Assembly: GCA_050248955.1 (NCBI GenBank)
Contig: JBFWRK010000015.1
Location: 55,224 to 119,223, forward strand
Reading direction: 5' to 3'
Length of the DNA stretch: 64,000 bases
Origin: JBFWRK01 sp050248955
Lineage (GTDB): Bacteria > Actinomycetota > Acidimicrobiia > Acidimicrobiales > Ilumatobacteraceae
Positions 1-9,671 of this stretch are shown in pieces. The notes under the pieces are model-generated. The model searched no databases and had not been told where the DNA came from. It saw only the letters and a program-made list of their open reading frames with translations. Position 1 is the first letter of the stretch; the number at the start of each line of letters is the position of its first letter. The position numbers and the translations under genes were made by a program.

Positions 1-779
1 CCGAGATGCCGCCGCTCCCGATCATGCCGATCATCACGGCGGAGCTCGAGAAGGTCGAGAACTGGCGGGCGCTGCTGCCCACGGGGGCCAACCTGCTGGT
101 GTCGCTGCGCAGCATGCCCGAGACGGAAGCGGCGCTCGTGCTCCATCCGGTCGGCGTGCTGCACATCTCGCAACGTGCGCTCCCGTTGGAGCTGACCCTC
201 GACAAGGTCGGCTCGCAGAAGCCGAGTGACGTGAACCGGCTGTCGATCGCCGTCACCGGCGGTGGCATGGCCAAGAAGGGCGACGCCTTCGAGCAGTTCG
301 CGCCGGCCCAGTTCCAGGACTTCTCCGATGCGGACAAGCTCTCCAAGCCGGCGTTCGAATCGGAGCGTTCCGGCCTCGATCTGTCTGCTGCCGGCGACGA
401 CTTCCGTTCGTACGTGATGGTTCGCCGAGTCGTCCGCTACGAGGAGATCATCCTCGACTCGAACTACAAGCGCTTCGCACGGCGCTTCCAGGGCTTCTTC
501 GGGGTGCTGTTCGACTTCTTCCTCAACGGCTCGGCGGTGACCAAGTGCCAGCTGTCGAATGCGGTCGCGTCGAAGCTGCAACCGTTCGACGAGAAGATCC
601 AGGTGCACGGCGAGACGTACACCGTCGCCAACGTCGCCGACAACACCGCGTTCGCCACCGACTCGGTCGCGTTCCACAGCCAGGCGAGTGCGAGTGAGTA
701 CCTGAACAGCCAGATCGCCGGCAACGCGGCACTGGCCGATGCCATCCACGTGATCCCGACCTTCGAGATGGCTTCATGA
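1..779 (+). CDS. Uncharacterised protein A of a four-gene large-protein operon (5' end cut by window)
   Basis: The reading frame is open to the left edge, so only the C-terminal part (about 259 residues) is visible and the true start is probably outside. I do not recognise the family. What can be seen is a soluble-looking protein with no membrane segment or signal peptide. It contains FAPAQFQDFSDADKLSKP near its middle, an aromatic-rich stretch RRFQGFFGVLFDFFLNG, and a C-terminus ending EMAS. Its stop overlaps the next start as ATGA, so translation is very likely coupled to the following large gene. The partner genes suggest a structural or multi-subunit assembly role, but that is inference only. 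No catalytic motif was found. Confidence 0.75.
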   Translation, partial: EMPPLPIMPIITAELEKVENWRALLPTGANLLVSLRSMPETEAALVLHPVGVLHISQRALPLELTLDKVGSQKPSDVNRLSIAVTGGGMAKKGDAFEQFAPAQFQDFSDADKLSKPAFESERSGLDLSAAGDDFRSYVMVRRVVRYEEIILDSNYKRFARRFQGFFGVLFDFFLNGSAVTKCQLSNAVASKLQPFDEKIQVHGETYTVANVADNTAFATDSVAFHSQASASEYLNSQIAGNAALADAIHVIPTFEMAS

Positions 780-3700
780 CCTCGCCCCTCGGCACCTACT
801 CGTTCCTGCCGTGGCTCCGGCAAGGGTTGGCGAACCAGATCGAGACCGGCGACTTCGACGACGACGTGTTGGTGCGCGCCCAGATCGACGTGCAGCTCGA
901 GCTGCGCGGCGACAAGGTCGCCGGGGGCACGCAGACCGCTCCGCTGACCAAGTCCGTCGCACTGTTCGGCCCCGGTGACATCGTGGGCGTCGACCGCCGG
1001 GCGATCTTCCGTGTGGAACCGCGCGACTGGGCGACGAACTTCGAGCCCAACTACCTCCCCGCGATCGAGTTCTACGACGAGGACCTGCCGTGGCGCTACA
1101 CCCCGGCAGCCCCCGACGGCAGCACCGGCCGGCTGCGGCCGTGGCTCGCGCTGATCGTGCTCGAGGAGACCGAGTTCGTCGAGGGTGCGAACGTCAAGGA
1201 CCGCCCACTTCCGTACGTCGACGTCGCCGACCTCGACCCGTTCCCACGGGCCGACGAGCTCTGGGCCTGGGCCCACGTGCACGTCAACCGCAGCCTGGCC
1301 GCGAGCGACGCCGAGTTCGTGTCGAAGGACATGGTGGCCGTCATCCCGAAGCTGGTCGGTGTGCTGCAGGAGAACCCGGACCTCGCCTATTCGCGCATCG
1401 TCTGCCCTCGCAAGCTCGAGCCGAACAAGGCGTACCACGCGTTCTTGATGCCGACCTTCGAGTCCGGCCGACGCGCCGGTCTCGGGCTCGATCTCGCCGA
1501 CGTTGCGGCGACGACGTCGTCCTGGGATCCAGCCGGCCGGCCGGAGGCGCAGTCGTTCCCGTACTACTACCGCTGGTTCTTCCGCACGGGCGACAACGGT
1601 GATTTCGAGACGCTGGTGCGGCTCCTCGTGCCGAAGCCGGTCGATCCGCGGGTCGGGTTCCGCGAGATGGACGTGCAGGAACCGGGCTCGGGTGTCCAGG
1701 GACTCGACAAGCCCGAGCTCGGCGGCATCCTGAAGCTCGGTGGCGCGTTGCAGCCTCCCGACCCGGTGCCGCTGCCACCGCCCGACAAGTACGAGACGTG
1801 GGACGAGCCGTTCCCCCGACCGCTGCAGATCGACCTCGCCCGCCTCGTCAACCTCCCGGACGTCTACCGGTCCGAGGGCGACCCCGACCCGATCATCACC
1901 CCACCGCTCTACGGCACCTGGCACGCGATGACGAAGCGGGTGCTCGACAACCGCGACGGCACTCCTGTGCTTCCTGCGAACAACTGGGTGAACCGGCTCA
2001 ACCTCGATCCGCGGTTCCGGGCCGCGGCGGGCATCGGCACCAGGGTGATCCAGGACCGGCAGGAGATGTTCATGGACGCCGCCTGGGGGCAGATCGGCAA
2101 GGTGCTCGAGGCACAGCGGCGCATCTGGCTCGGGCAGTTCGGCCTGCTCGTCTCCGACATCTGGTACGACCGGCACCTCGTACCGGCAGTCGGCGTCAGC
2201 CGGCAGCAGGGTCTGCTGCTGATGGCGCCGCTCAACAAGCGGATCGTCGGCAACGGCAGCACCGTGCACCATGCGTACGGGCAGAGCCTCGTCCAGCCGA
2301 CGATGACGTCTGCGGCGCTCCGTCGGGTCGTGCGACCCCGTGCACGACTCGTCCGCGAGCTGCCGTTCGACCAGACCACGACACCCGGGCAGCTGATCGA
2401 GCGGGTCAACGCCGGCGAGGTGAGTGCCGCCCCACCGAAGTCCGCGCCGCCGGGTGTCGTCACGGCGGGCGAGCTCGCCGAGGAGACCCGCCCGAAGGGT
2501 CTTCCCGCGTGGCTGCTCGACTGGTTGAGGCGGTTCCGTCACCTGGCCCTCCTGGTACTGATCGTCGCCATCCTCGTCGCGGTGCTCCTGGTCGTGCTGC
2601 TGTCGCCGGCCGTCGGGATCGTCGTCGCCGTCGTGCTCGTCGGGGTGGCCGTGTACATCGCTCGATTGCTCAGCCGATGGCGCCGGGGCCTGCTCGCATC
2701 GGATCTGCTCGGCGAGGATCAGACGCCGGAGTCGATCGATGCGCTCCCGGGTGTCTCCGACTTCGTGGTCTCCGAGCCGGGCTCCGGTTTCGTCCCGAGG
2801 GACCGGGGCGCCGACAGCGTGGAGGCCAGGCGGTTCAAGGAGGCGCTGCGGGACACCTTCGAGCTGCGTCAGGCGAGCGACGCGGTGGGCCGAACGCCCG
2901 TCCGCGGCGCCATCGACCTCGGCGCGGTCGCGACCACCGTGATCGAAGCCGTCCAGCCGTCGCGCACCATCCCGAGGCGCGTGCTCGCCGGCATCTTCGT
3001 GCCGCCCCGCATCACCGGCGATCTCGTCACGACGCCGAAGCGGTTCGTGGAGCCCATGGCGTACCCGATCATCGACGTCCCGATGTACGAGCCGCTCAAA
3101 GACCTGTCGTCGGAGCTCTTCCTGCCGAACATCAACCTGATCGAGCCGAACAGCGTCACGTTGCTGCAGACGAACCAGCGGTTCATCGAGTCGTACATGG
3201 TCGGGATCAACCACGAGTTCGCCCGAGAGCTGCTGTGGCGCGAGTACCCGACCGACCAGCGCGGATCGACGTTCCGGCAGTTCTGGGACGTGCGCAGCTT
3301 CTTCAACGCCGAGAACCTCGACGACGAGGCGCTCAAGGAGAAGCTCCGCGACATCCCGCCGCTGCACCGCTGGGCACCCGACGAGGAGCTCGGTGACCAC
3401 GACAACCGGGAGCTCGGTGGTGAGAAGGAGGACGAGCTCGTGCTCGTCATCCGTGGCGAGCTGCTCAAGCGTTATCCGAACGCCGTGATCTACGCCCATC
3501 GGGCGTGCTGGCAGCGCACGAGCGTGACTCCCGCCGACGACGACGTCGAACCGTGCGCGAGGTCGGGCGCGATCGACAACACCGTCGAGCGCCGGCTCGT
3601 GTCGCTCACGACGGCCGAGGAGCTGAACCCACCGACGAGCAAGGTGCTCACGCCCCTGTACGAGGCCAAGGTCGACCCCGACATCTACTTCTTTGGCTTC

Positions 3701-4078
3701 GATCTGACGGTCACCGAAGCCAAGGGACGCGACGGGTCGGACCCGAACGACGATCCCGGCTGGTTCTTCGTGATCAAGGAGCGGCCGGGCGAGCCGCGCT
3801 TCGGGCTCGACAACGAGGAGCCCGACGCGCTGCAGGTCTGGAACGACCTGTCGTGGCCGGTCGCGAAGCCGGGCCCGGGCCCCTTCCTCGAGATCGCGGC
3901 ATCGCCCGCCACGCTCGACGTCACCGACCCCGGCTCGGCCGACGAGAAGTTCCCGCAGTTCGAGGACGACCGGAACGTGCACTGGAACCGGAGCACCATC
4001 AGCTCGGCCGAGCTCGCGTACGTGCTCTTCCAGGCGCCCGTGCTCGTGGCCTTCCACGCGGCGGAGATGCTGCCGTGA
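776..4078 (+). CDS. Uncharacterised 1100-residue protein B with an internal membrane hairpin
   Basis: The protein starts at the ATG that overlaps the upstream stop (ATGA). I do not recognise the family. The first ~580 residues are hydrophilic and begin with YSFLPWLRQGLANQI. Residues about 589-632 form an almost uninterrupted stretch of L, V, I, A and G, long enough for one or two membrane helices, flanked by Arg-rich LRRFRH and SRWRRG. Another ~460 hydrophilic residues follow. There is no N-terminal signal peptide, so the hairpin lies in the middle of an otherwise soluble protein. The stop overlaps the next start as GTGA. A role as membrane anchor for the products of the neighbouring genes is possible, but only as inference. 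No nuclease, ATPase or protease motif is visible. Confidence 0.85.
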   Translation: MTSPLGTYSFLPWLRQGLANQIETGDFDDDVLVRAQIDVQLELRGDKVAGGTQTAPLTKSVALFGPGDIVGVDRRAIFRVEPRDWATNFEPNYLPAIEFYDEDLPWRYTPAAPDGSTGRLRPWLALIVLEETEFVEGANVKDRPLPYVDVADLDPFPRADELWAWAHVHVNRSLAASDAEFVSKDMVAVIPKLVGVLQENPDLAYSRIVCPRKLEPNKAYHAFLMPTFESGRRAGLGLDLADVAATTSSWDPAGRPEAQSFPYYYRWFFRTGDNGDFETLVRLLVPKPVDPRVGFREMDVQEPGSGVQGLDKPELGGILKLGGALQPPDPVPLPPPDKYETWDEPFPRPLQIDLARLVNLPDVYRSEGDPDPIITPPLYGTWHAMTKRVLDNRDGTPVLPANNWVNRLNLDPRFRAAAGIGTRVIQDRQEMFMDAAWGQIGKVLEAQRRIWLGQFGLLVSDIWYDRHLVPAVGVSRQQGLLLMAPLNKRIVGNGSTVHHAYGQSLVQPTMTSAALRRVVRPRARLVRELPFDQTTTPGQLIERVNAGEVSAAPPKSAPPGVVTAGELAEETRPKGLPAWLLDWLRRFRHLALLVLIVAILVAVLLVVLLSPAVGIVVAVVLVGVAVYIARLLSRWRRGLLASDLLGEDQTPESIDALPGVSDFVVSEPGSGFVPRDRGADSVEARRFKEALRDTFELRQASDAVGRTPVRGAIDLGAVATTVIEAVQPSRTIPRRVLAGIFVPPRITGDLVTTPKRFVEPMAYPIIDVPMYEPLKDLSSELFLPNINLIEPNSVTLLQTNQRFIESYMVGINHEFARELLWREYPTDQRGSTFRQFWDVRSFFNAENLDDEALKEKLRDIPPLHRWAPDEELGDHDNRELGGEKEDELVLVIRGELLKRYPNAVIYAHRACWQRTSVTPADDDVEPCARSGAIDNTVERRLVSLTTAEELNPPTSKVLTPLYEAKVDPDIYFFGFDLTVTEAKGRDGSDPNDDPGWFFVIKERPGEPRFGLDNEEPDALQVWNDLSWPVAKPGPGPFLEIAASPATLDVTDPGSADEKFPQFEDDRNVHWNRSTISSAELAYVLFQAPVLVAFHAAEMLP

Positions 4079-7000
4079 GCAACTTCGGCGAGGTTCGCGA
4101 CCAGCTGCGGGCGGCCCGCCGTCTACGCGACGAAGCGGAGGCGGCGGTCTTCGCCGCCGGTCAGCAGCTGAAGCAGATCGCGGCGCGAGAGATCCAGCTC
4201 GCGCGCATCTTCGACCCCAGCAACCCGCAGCACGTCGCGATGCAGGAAGCGCTCGATCAGCAGCGTGCCGATTCGGACGCGGCACTCGCACGTGCACGCG
4301 AAGCACGGCGGAGGGCGTCGCTCGAGGGCGATCGGTTGGTCGAGGACTTCTCCGTCTTCACCGATCCGAGAAGGGGGATCGGCCGGCTGTCCGATGCGAT
4401 CCCGATCCTGCTGATGCCGGTCCGCCTCGAGACCCGCTTCAAGAAGTCGCCGCGAGAGCCGGGTACGCCGGCCGTCGACCAGCTGTGGGTGCGTGTGTAC
4501 CCCGACGACTGCTGGATCGACTCGTTCGACCCGGCCCTGACCACGTCGGAGCTCAGCAACGCTCACGTGTACTGGACGTCGATCTGGCAGGCAGGGGGAG
4601 TCGAGGACCAGGAGCGCGGGGCCTGGCGCGCGCTCGCCTCCGCCCATGGCTCCGGTCGCGCTGCGTGGATCGTGCAGCAGTACCAGCCGGCGAACCCGGG
4701 CGACCATCCGACGAAGTCGCAGCCTGAGGACGTCGTGCTGACGATCGTGGCCGAGGCGGCGCTCCCTGCAGCGGAGCTGGCGGCGGTGACACCGTTCTGG
4801 CAGGAGACGTGGCGCGCCGACGGCGACGCGGCCAGGATCGCCGCGGCGCGAGCCGCCCTCGATGCCGCGGTCGGGTCGCAGCGCGCCGAGGAGCTCGCGG
4901 CCACGACCGTGCCCGCCAACGTCTCGTCGCCGCTCGCGACGGGGTTCACCAAGGACGACGTCGAGGTGTCGGTGGCGGTGGTGGTGCTGCCCCCGACAGG
5001 CACCAAGCAGAACGAGTGGGCACAGGCGCCGCGCGCCAACGTGCTTCCCGATCGTTTCGTGTTCATCGGCTACGAGACGGCGGACGATCCCAGTCCGGTG
5101 GTGGTCCTGGGCCGACCGGTCCCGTCACCGTTGCAGCTCGGCCCGGACCCGACCGCCGAGGAGGCCGAGCAGCTGCGCCACGACGAGAACGGCGACCTCA
5201 TCGTGCCCGACGAGCTGCTCTGGATGTCCGACTTCGACCGGGCCGTCGAGGTCGGGATGGGGATCGTCGTCGATCTCACGCGGGCGCAGGCGCAGCGGGG
5301 CTTCCATCGCGTGTTGGTGGTCGGCCTGCGGCTCAACGCCGACGAGCACGCGGCCCAGAGCGAGCTCGAGACCCTGCTGCAGCACCACTCGTACCGACGC
5401 ACGGGCCTCGCGATCGTGCCGCAGGGGACACCGACGAACAACACCGAGCAGGTCGGGTCCGGGCGGCTGCTCGACGACCCGGACGCCAGCTTCGACGACC
5501 TCCGCGCGGATCAGTTCACCCCCGACAGCCGCTGGCTCGACAAGCGCGACGGCCAGTGGCTGGCCGAGTACCTCGGCGTCGATCCGGAGCTGTTCCTGCA
5601 CACCCACGCCGCGGGCGGGCACGATCAGGCGAGCGCCCGGGCGATGACCACGGCGTTGTGGCCGGCGACGCTCGGCTACTGGATGGAGACGATGATGACG
5701 CCGGTGTTCACCACCGGTGCGATCGAAGCCACCCGCGACTTCGTCACCCGGTTCGTCGTCGCCGGGGGAGCGTGTCCAGCGATCCGGATCGGCGAGCAGC
5801 CGTACGGCATCCTGCCCGCCACCGCGATCTCCCGCATGCAGTGGTTCGATCGGCGCGGTGAGGACATCGGTGTTGCGGGACACCTCTCCGGTGTCGGCGA
5901 CGTCACGCTCGGATACCTGCAGGCCCTGCACCAGATCCTGCTCGGCATCGACCAGGACTTCCGGTCGAAGCTGCCCGGTGTCGCCTTCGTGGGTGCGCAG
6001 GGCGACGCGCACGCGCTGCTGCTCGACATCCTCGGGTTGCACTCGGGATCTATCGAGTGGGCGCAGCGTTACGCCGAGAGCTTGCAGACGTTGTTCAACC
6101 GCCTGAACCTGCTCGGTCTCGGCGGGTTCGCGATGATCCTGCGGACGATCATCGAGCGGGTCGCCGCTCGGCAGAAGCTGAGCCAGCTCGGCTACACCCG
6201 CGACTTCGACCCGTCGATCCTCGACCTGTCCTTCTCCGGACGGCACAACCTGCTGAAGGGCGGCGTCGTCGACGATCAGCCGCTGTCGGAGACCGCGCCG
6301 ATTCGCGAGTACACGACGACGGGGCAGAACTACCTCGAGTGGCTCATCGACGCGTCGAACACCTCGCTCGATGCGCTCTACGCGCAGGAGGGCTTCATCG
6401 ACGACGAGCGACCGACTGCGATCCTCTACCTGCTGCTGCGGCACGCGTTGCAGCTCGGCTACTCCGACATCAGCATCCGGCTCCACGAGCTCGCCGGTCT
6501 CTACACACCGGAGCAGGCGCTGGCGGCCCGGAGCGACGACCCGTTCCTCCACGTCCGCGACAACACGTCGGCGAGCGAGAGCAGATACTTCCCGCTCTAC
6601 ACCACTGCAACCGCGATCACCGGCAATCCGACCCAGCCGGTGCACGAGTGCATCAGCGCGAACCTCGGGACGCTCACGGTCACCCGGTACCTCTCCGAGC
6701 AGCTCGCCGCACTGGAACGGCTGAAGGATCGGTCCACAGCCCAGCTCGAGCGCGTGTTCGCAGACCACGTCGACTGCTGCGCCTATCGCCTCGACGCGTG
6801 GATGCTCGGCATCGTCAACGCGCAGCTCGCCGTCATGCGCCACATCAGGGAGACCTCCGAGGCGCCGCCCCGGCAGGGCGTGTACCTCGGTGGCTACGCG
6901 TGGCTCGAACCGCTGCGGCCCGAGGGCAAGGTCGTGGAACCAGTCGACCTCTCCGACGACCCTGACCTCGCCGAGGTGTTCGCCGAAGGACCGCCACTCG

Positions 7001-9669
7001 GCTTCGATGCGACGAACCAGGGCTATGTGCACGCCCCGTCGCTGAACCACGCCGTCGCTGCCGCAGTCCTCCGCAACGGCTACCTCTCCAATGCCACGCC
7101 GGCCAACAGCGGGACGATGGCGGTGAACCTCACCTCGGAGCGCGTGCGCATGGCGCTGACCCTGATCGAAGGCATCAGGGCCGGGCAGAACCTGTCGAGC
7201 CTCCTCGGCTACCAGTTCGAGCGCGGCCTCCACGATCGTCACACCCTCGCCGAAGTCGACAAGTTCGTCTATGACCTGCGCAAGGCGTTCCCGCTCCGAG
7301 CCGACCGGATCAGCTCCACGAGGAGCGAGGAAGGGGTCTCGATCGAAGCGATCGAGGCCCGCAACGTGATCGACGGACTCGCACTCGTCGAGCACATGAT
7401 CGCGACAGGCGTCTTCACCTACCCCTTCGGCAAGGACGACGTCCTTCCCGACGCCACGCCCGCCGAGCAGGTGGCACTCGATGCCGAGGCGGATCGGATC
7501 CGCGAAGCGCACGACGCGGTCGCCGATCTGGCGCTCGCCGAGGGCGTGTACCAAGCCGTGCTCGGGAACTACGATCGGGTCGCCTCCACGTACGACGCGT
7601 ATGCACGGGGCAACTTCCCGCCCGAGCCGGACATCGTGCGCACACCGCTCAACGGCATCGCGCTCACGCATCGGGTGGCGCTGCAGCTGGAGCCGGGGGT
7701 GAGCGCGACGAACTCACCCGTGCCTGGGGTGTCGATGACCCCACGGGCCCAGGCGGAGCCGCCGCTCAACAGCTGGATCGCGAACGTCTTGCCCCCGCCC
7801 GGCGAGGTCGGCTGCGTCGTGAGCTTCCGGTCGGCGGCCACCGGAGCCGACGCGTCCGAGCAGATCACGCTGGAGCAGCTCGACGTGCAGCCCACCGATC
7901 TCGTCGCGCTCGTGCGTGACGACAACCAGCAGTCGATGACCGAGCTCGACGACCGCATCGTGCGCCTCGCCAGGTCGCTGTCCGACCCTCGACCGGATGT
8001 TCCGGTCACGATCGAGTACATGCGGCGAGGGACCGCGCCGAACAGCGTGTTCGAAGTGATGCCGCTCGTCCGCAACGTCCGCCAGCTGACGACGAAGTCG
8101 CGGCCACTGCGGCCCACCGACCTGAGCCTCGTGAACGAGGCGACATCGGGCGCGGACGCGAGCGCGGTCGTCGACAAGGGCCGGCTGGATCTCGTGCGTG
8201 ACGCGATGCAGAAGCTGCGCGACGACATCGCCCTGTTCCTGCCGGGCCTCGAGGGACCGCTCGCCGACCTGGAGAACCAGCGTGCAACCATCCTCGCCGA
8301 CGTTGACAGCTACGTGGACGACCTCGCCACGCTGCTGGCCCGGGCAGCGACCTTCGTCATCCCGCAGGCCGGCTGGGGGTTCGCATACGACTTCCAGCGC
8401 CGCACGTTCGCCGCCATCCTCGGCCACTGCGCAGAGCTGGTCGAGCGCTGGACGGGCCGGCTGGCCGACTTCGAGGCGAAACGGGTCGCGGCGAACGCGG
8501 CAGCGACGGACACGGAGAAGTTCGAGCTCCTCGCACAGGCGGAGCAGGCGATCTCGACGATCATGACCTCGCCGCTGCCGGCCACGCCAGCGGCGTTCGA
8601 GAGCGATCTCGTCAACGTGAAGCTGCCACCGTTCGTCGCCAAGCATCAGCAGTTCGTCGGCATCGCCGGCACCTCACGGCGCACGACGTCGCAGTTGCTC
8701 GCCGATGTGCGCGCGCTGCTCCCGATCGCCGACTTCGACGTCGTCGTCTTCGACCTCACGACGCACGAGGACGAGATGATCAGGTTCACGCAAGATGCCG
8801 TCGGCGTCGCGAAGGTCGTGTTGGCGGAGCTCGACCGCCGGCTCGCCGCGTCGCAGGACCTGTTCGCGCAGCACGAAGCATCCGCGGTGCCGACCGCCCG
8901 ACTGATTGCGCTCGAGGGCGCGGCCAAGGCCCTCCTGGGAGAGGACTTCCTGCTGATCCCGGAGTTCCCCCTGACCGTCGAGCAGGGGGACGAGATCCAG
9001 AAGTCGGTCGCTGCCTCGCAGTCGGGTGACCTCTTCCGCTACCTGACGAATCCGACGGATCCGGACCGCGATCCCGTGGACTTCCCGGTCGACGACTGGC
9101 TCTATGGCCTGGCTCGCGTGCGGGAGAAGCTCCACGCCTGGGAGCAGACGGTGATGTTCGCCGGCGCGCTCGGGCGGCCCGAGCCCGAGCTGACCGCGAC
9201 GCAGCTGCCGTTCATCGCTGACGACCCGTGGCTCGGTTTGGAGTTCCCACCCGAGACGGCACTCGACACCGATCGCCTGCTCTACACCGCACACCACTGC
9301 GTGCCGTTCGACAAGACAGCGCCGCAGTGCGGCCTGCTGCTCGACGAATGGAGCGAGACGATCCCCGTGCAGAGCGTCGACACCGGCATTGCGTTCCACC
9401 ACGACCGGCCCAACTCCGAAGCACCCCAGACGATGCTGCTGGTGACGCCCACCGACTTCCGGGGCGAATGGCAGTGGGACGACCTCGTCGACGCGCTGAA
9501 CGAGACCCTCGACTTCGCCAAGCGACGAGCGGTGGAGCCGGTCGACCTCGATGATTCGCCCTACGCACCCTTCCTGCCGGCGACGGTCGTCGCCACGCAG
9601 GTCCATCAGCTCACCATCGCCGCCGAGCTGTCGCTCAACAACAAAGTCGCCCTGCTGGCGGAGGACTGA
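4075..9669 (+). CDS. Uncharacterised 1864-residue protein C
   Basis: The frame is open further upstream, but the GTG at 4075 overlaps the previous stop (GTGA) and leaves only a 4-base overlap, so this start is preferred. The N-terminal ~90 residues (VSNFGEVRDQLRAARRLRDE onward) look like a charged coiled coil. Later landmarks are PVRLETRF, ACPAIRIGEQPYGILPAT, GVYLGGYAWLEPL, HAPSLNHAVAAAVLRNGYL and LGYQFERGLHDRHTLAEVD. Such distinct, well-spaced segments suggest an ordered globular protein rather than a low-complexity repeat. No signal peptide, membrane segment or catalytic motif was recognised. The next gene follows after 2 bases. It is the largest protein in the window, and its size and coupling suggest a scaffold or shell-like component, but that is inference. 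Confidence 0.85.
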   Translation: MSNFGEVRDQLRAARRLRDEAEAAVFAAGQQLKQIAAREIQLARIFDPSNPQHVAMQEALDQQRADSDAALARAREARRRASLEGDRLVEDFSVFTDPRRGIGRLSDAIPILLMPVRLETRFKKSPREPGTPAVDQLWVRVYPDDCWIDSFDPALTTSELSNAHVYWTSIWQAGGVEDQERGAWRALASAHGSGRAAWIVQQYQPANPGDHPTKSQPEDVVLTIVAEAALPAAELAAVTPFWQETWRADGDAARIAAARAALDAAVGSQRAEELAATTVPANVSSPLATGFTKDDVEVSVAVVVLPPTGTKQNEWAQAPRANVLPDRFVFIGYETADDPSPVVVLGRPVPSPLQLGPDPTAEEAEQLRHDENGDLIVPDELLWMSDFDRAVEVGMGIVVDLTRAQAQRGFHRVLVVGLRLNADEHAAQSELETLLQHHSYRRTGLAIVPQGTPTNNTEQVGSGRLLDDPDASFDDLRADQFTPDSRWLDKRDGQWLAEYLGVDPELFLHTHAAGGHDQASARAMTTALWPATLGYWMETMMTPVFTTGAIEATRDFVTRFVVAGGACPAIRIGEQPYGILPATAISRMQWFDRRGEDIGVAGHLSGVGDVTLGYLQALHQILLGIDQDFRSKLPGVAFVGAQGDAHALLLDILGLHSGSIEWAQRYAESLQTLFNRLNLLGLGGFAMILRTIIERVAARQKLSQLGYTRDFDPSILDLSFSGRHNLLKGGVVDDQPLSETAPIREYTTTGQNYLEWLIDASNTSLDALYAQEGFIDDERPTAILYLLLRHALQLGYSDISIRLHELAGLYTPEQALAARSDDPFLHVRDNTSASESRYFPLYTTATAITGNPTQPVHECISANLGTLTVTRYLSEQLAALERLKDRSTAQLERVFADHVDCCAYRLDAWMLGIVNAQLAVMRHIRETSEAPPRQGVYLGGYAWLEPLRPEGKVVEPVDLSDDPDLAEVFAEGPPLGFDATNQGYVHAPSLNHAVAAAVLRNGYLSNATPANSGTMAVNLTSERVRMALTLIEGIRAGQNLSSLLGYQFERGLHDRHTLAEVDKFVYDLRKAFPLRADRISSTRSEEGVSIEAIEARNVIDGLALVEHMIATGVFTYPFGKDDVLPDATPAEQVALDAEADRIREAHDAVADLALAEGVYQAVLGNYDRVASTYDAYARGNFPPEPDIVRTPLNGIALTHRVALQLEPGVSATNSPVPGVSMTPRAQAEPPLNSWIANVLPPPGEVGCVVSFRSAATGADASEQITLEQLDVQPTDLVALVRDDNQQSMTELDDRIVRLARSLSDPRPDVPVTIEYMRRGTAPNSVFEVMPLVRNVRQLTTKSRPLRPTDLSLVNEATSGADASAVVDKGRLDLVRDAMQKLRDDIALFLPGLEGPLADLENQRATILADVDSYVDDLATLLARAATFVIPQAGWGFAYDFQRRTFAAILGHCAELVERWTGRLADFEAKRVAANAAATDTEKFELLAQAEQAISTIMTSPLPATPAAFESDLVNVKLPPFVAKHQQFVGIAGTSRRTTSQLLADVRALLPIADFDVVVFDLTTHEDEMIRFTQDAVGVAKVVLAELDRRLAASQDLFAQHEASAVPTARLIALEGAAKALLGEDFLLIPEFPLTVEQGDEIQKSVAASQSGDLFRYLTNPTDPDRDPVDFPVDDWLYGLARVREKLHAWEQTVMFAGALGRPEPELTATQLPFIADDPWLGLEFPPETALDTDRLLYTAHHCVPFDKTAPQCGLLLDEWSETIPVQSVDTGIAFHHDRPNSEAPQTMLLVTPTDFRGEWQWDDLVDALNETLDFAKRRAVEPVDLDDSPYAPFLPATVVATQVHQLTIAAELSLNNKVALLAED

Positions 9670-9671
9670 AC

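Noticed and set aside
464..4306. A 1280-codon minus-strand frame opposite protein B and C starts
   Set aside because: It is Arg/Ala/Val/His-rich, typical of antisense frames in high-GC coding DNA, and has no motif. The + strand genes have coupled starts and ordinary protein composition.
5125..7671. 848-codon minus-strand frame opposite protein C
   Set aside because: It has the same antisense composition and no recognisable family or start signal.
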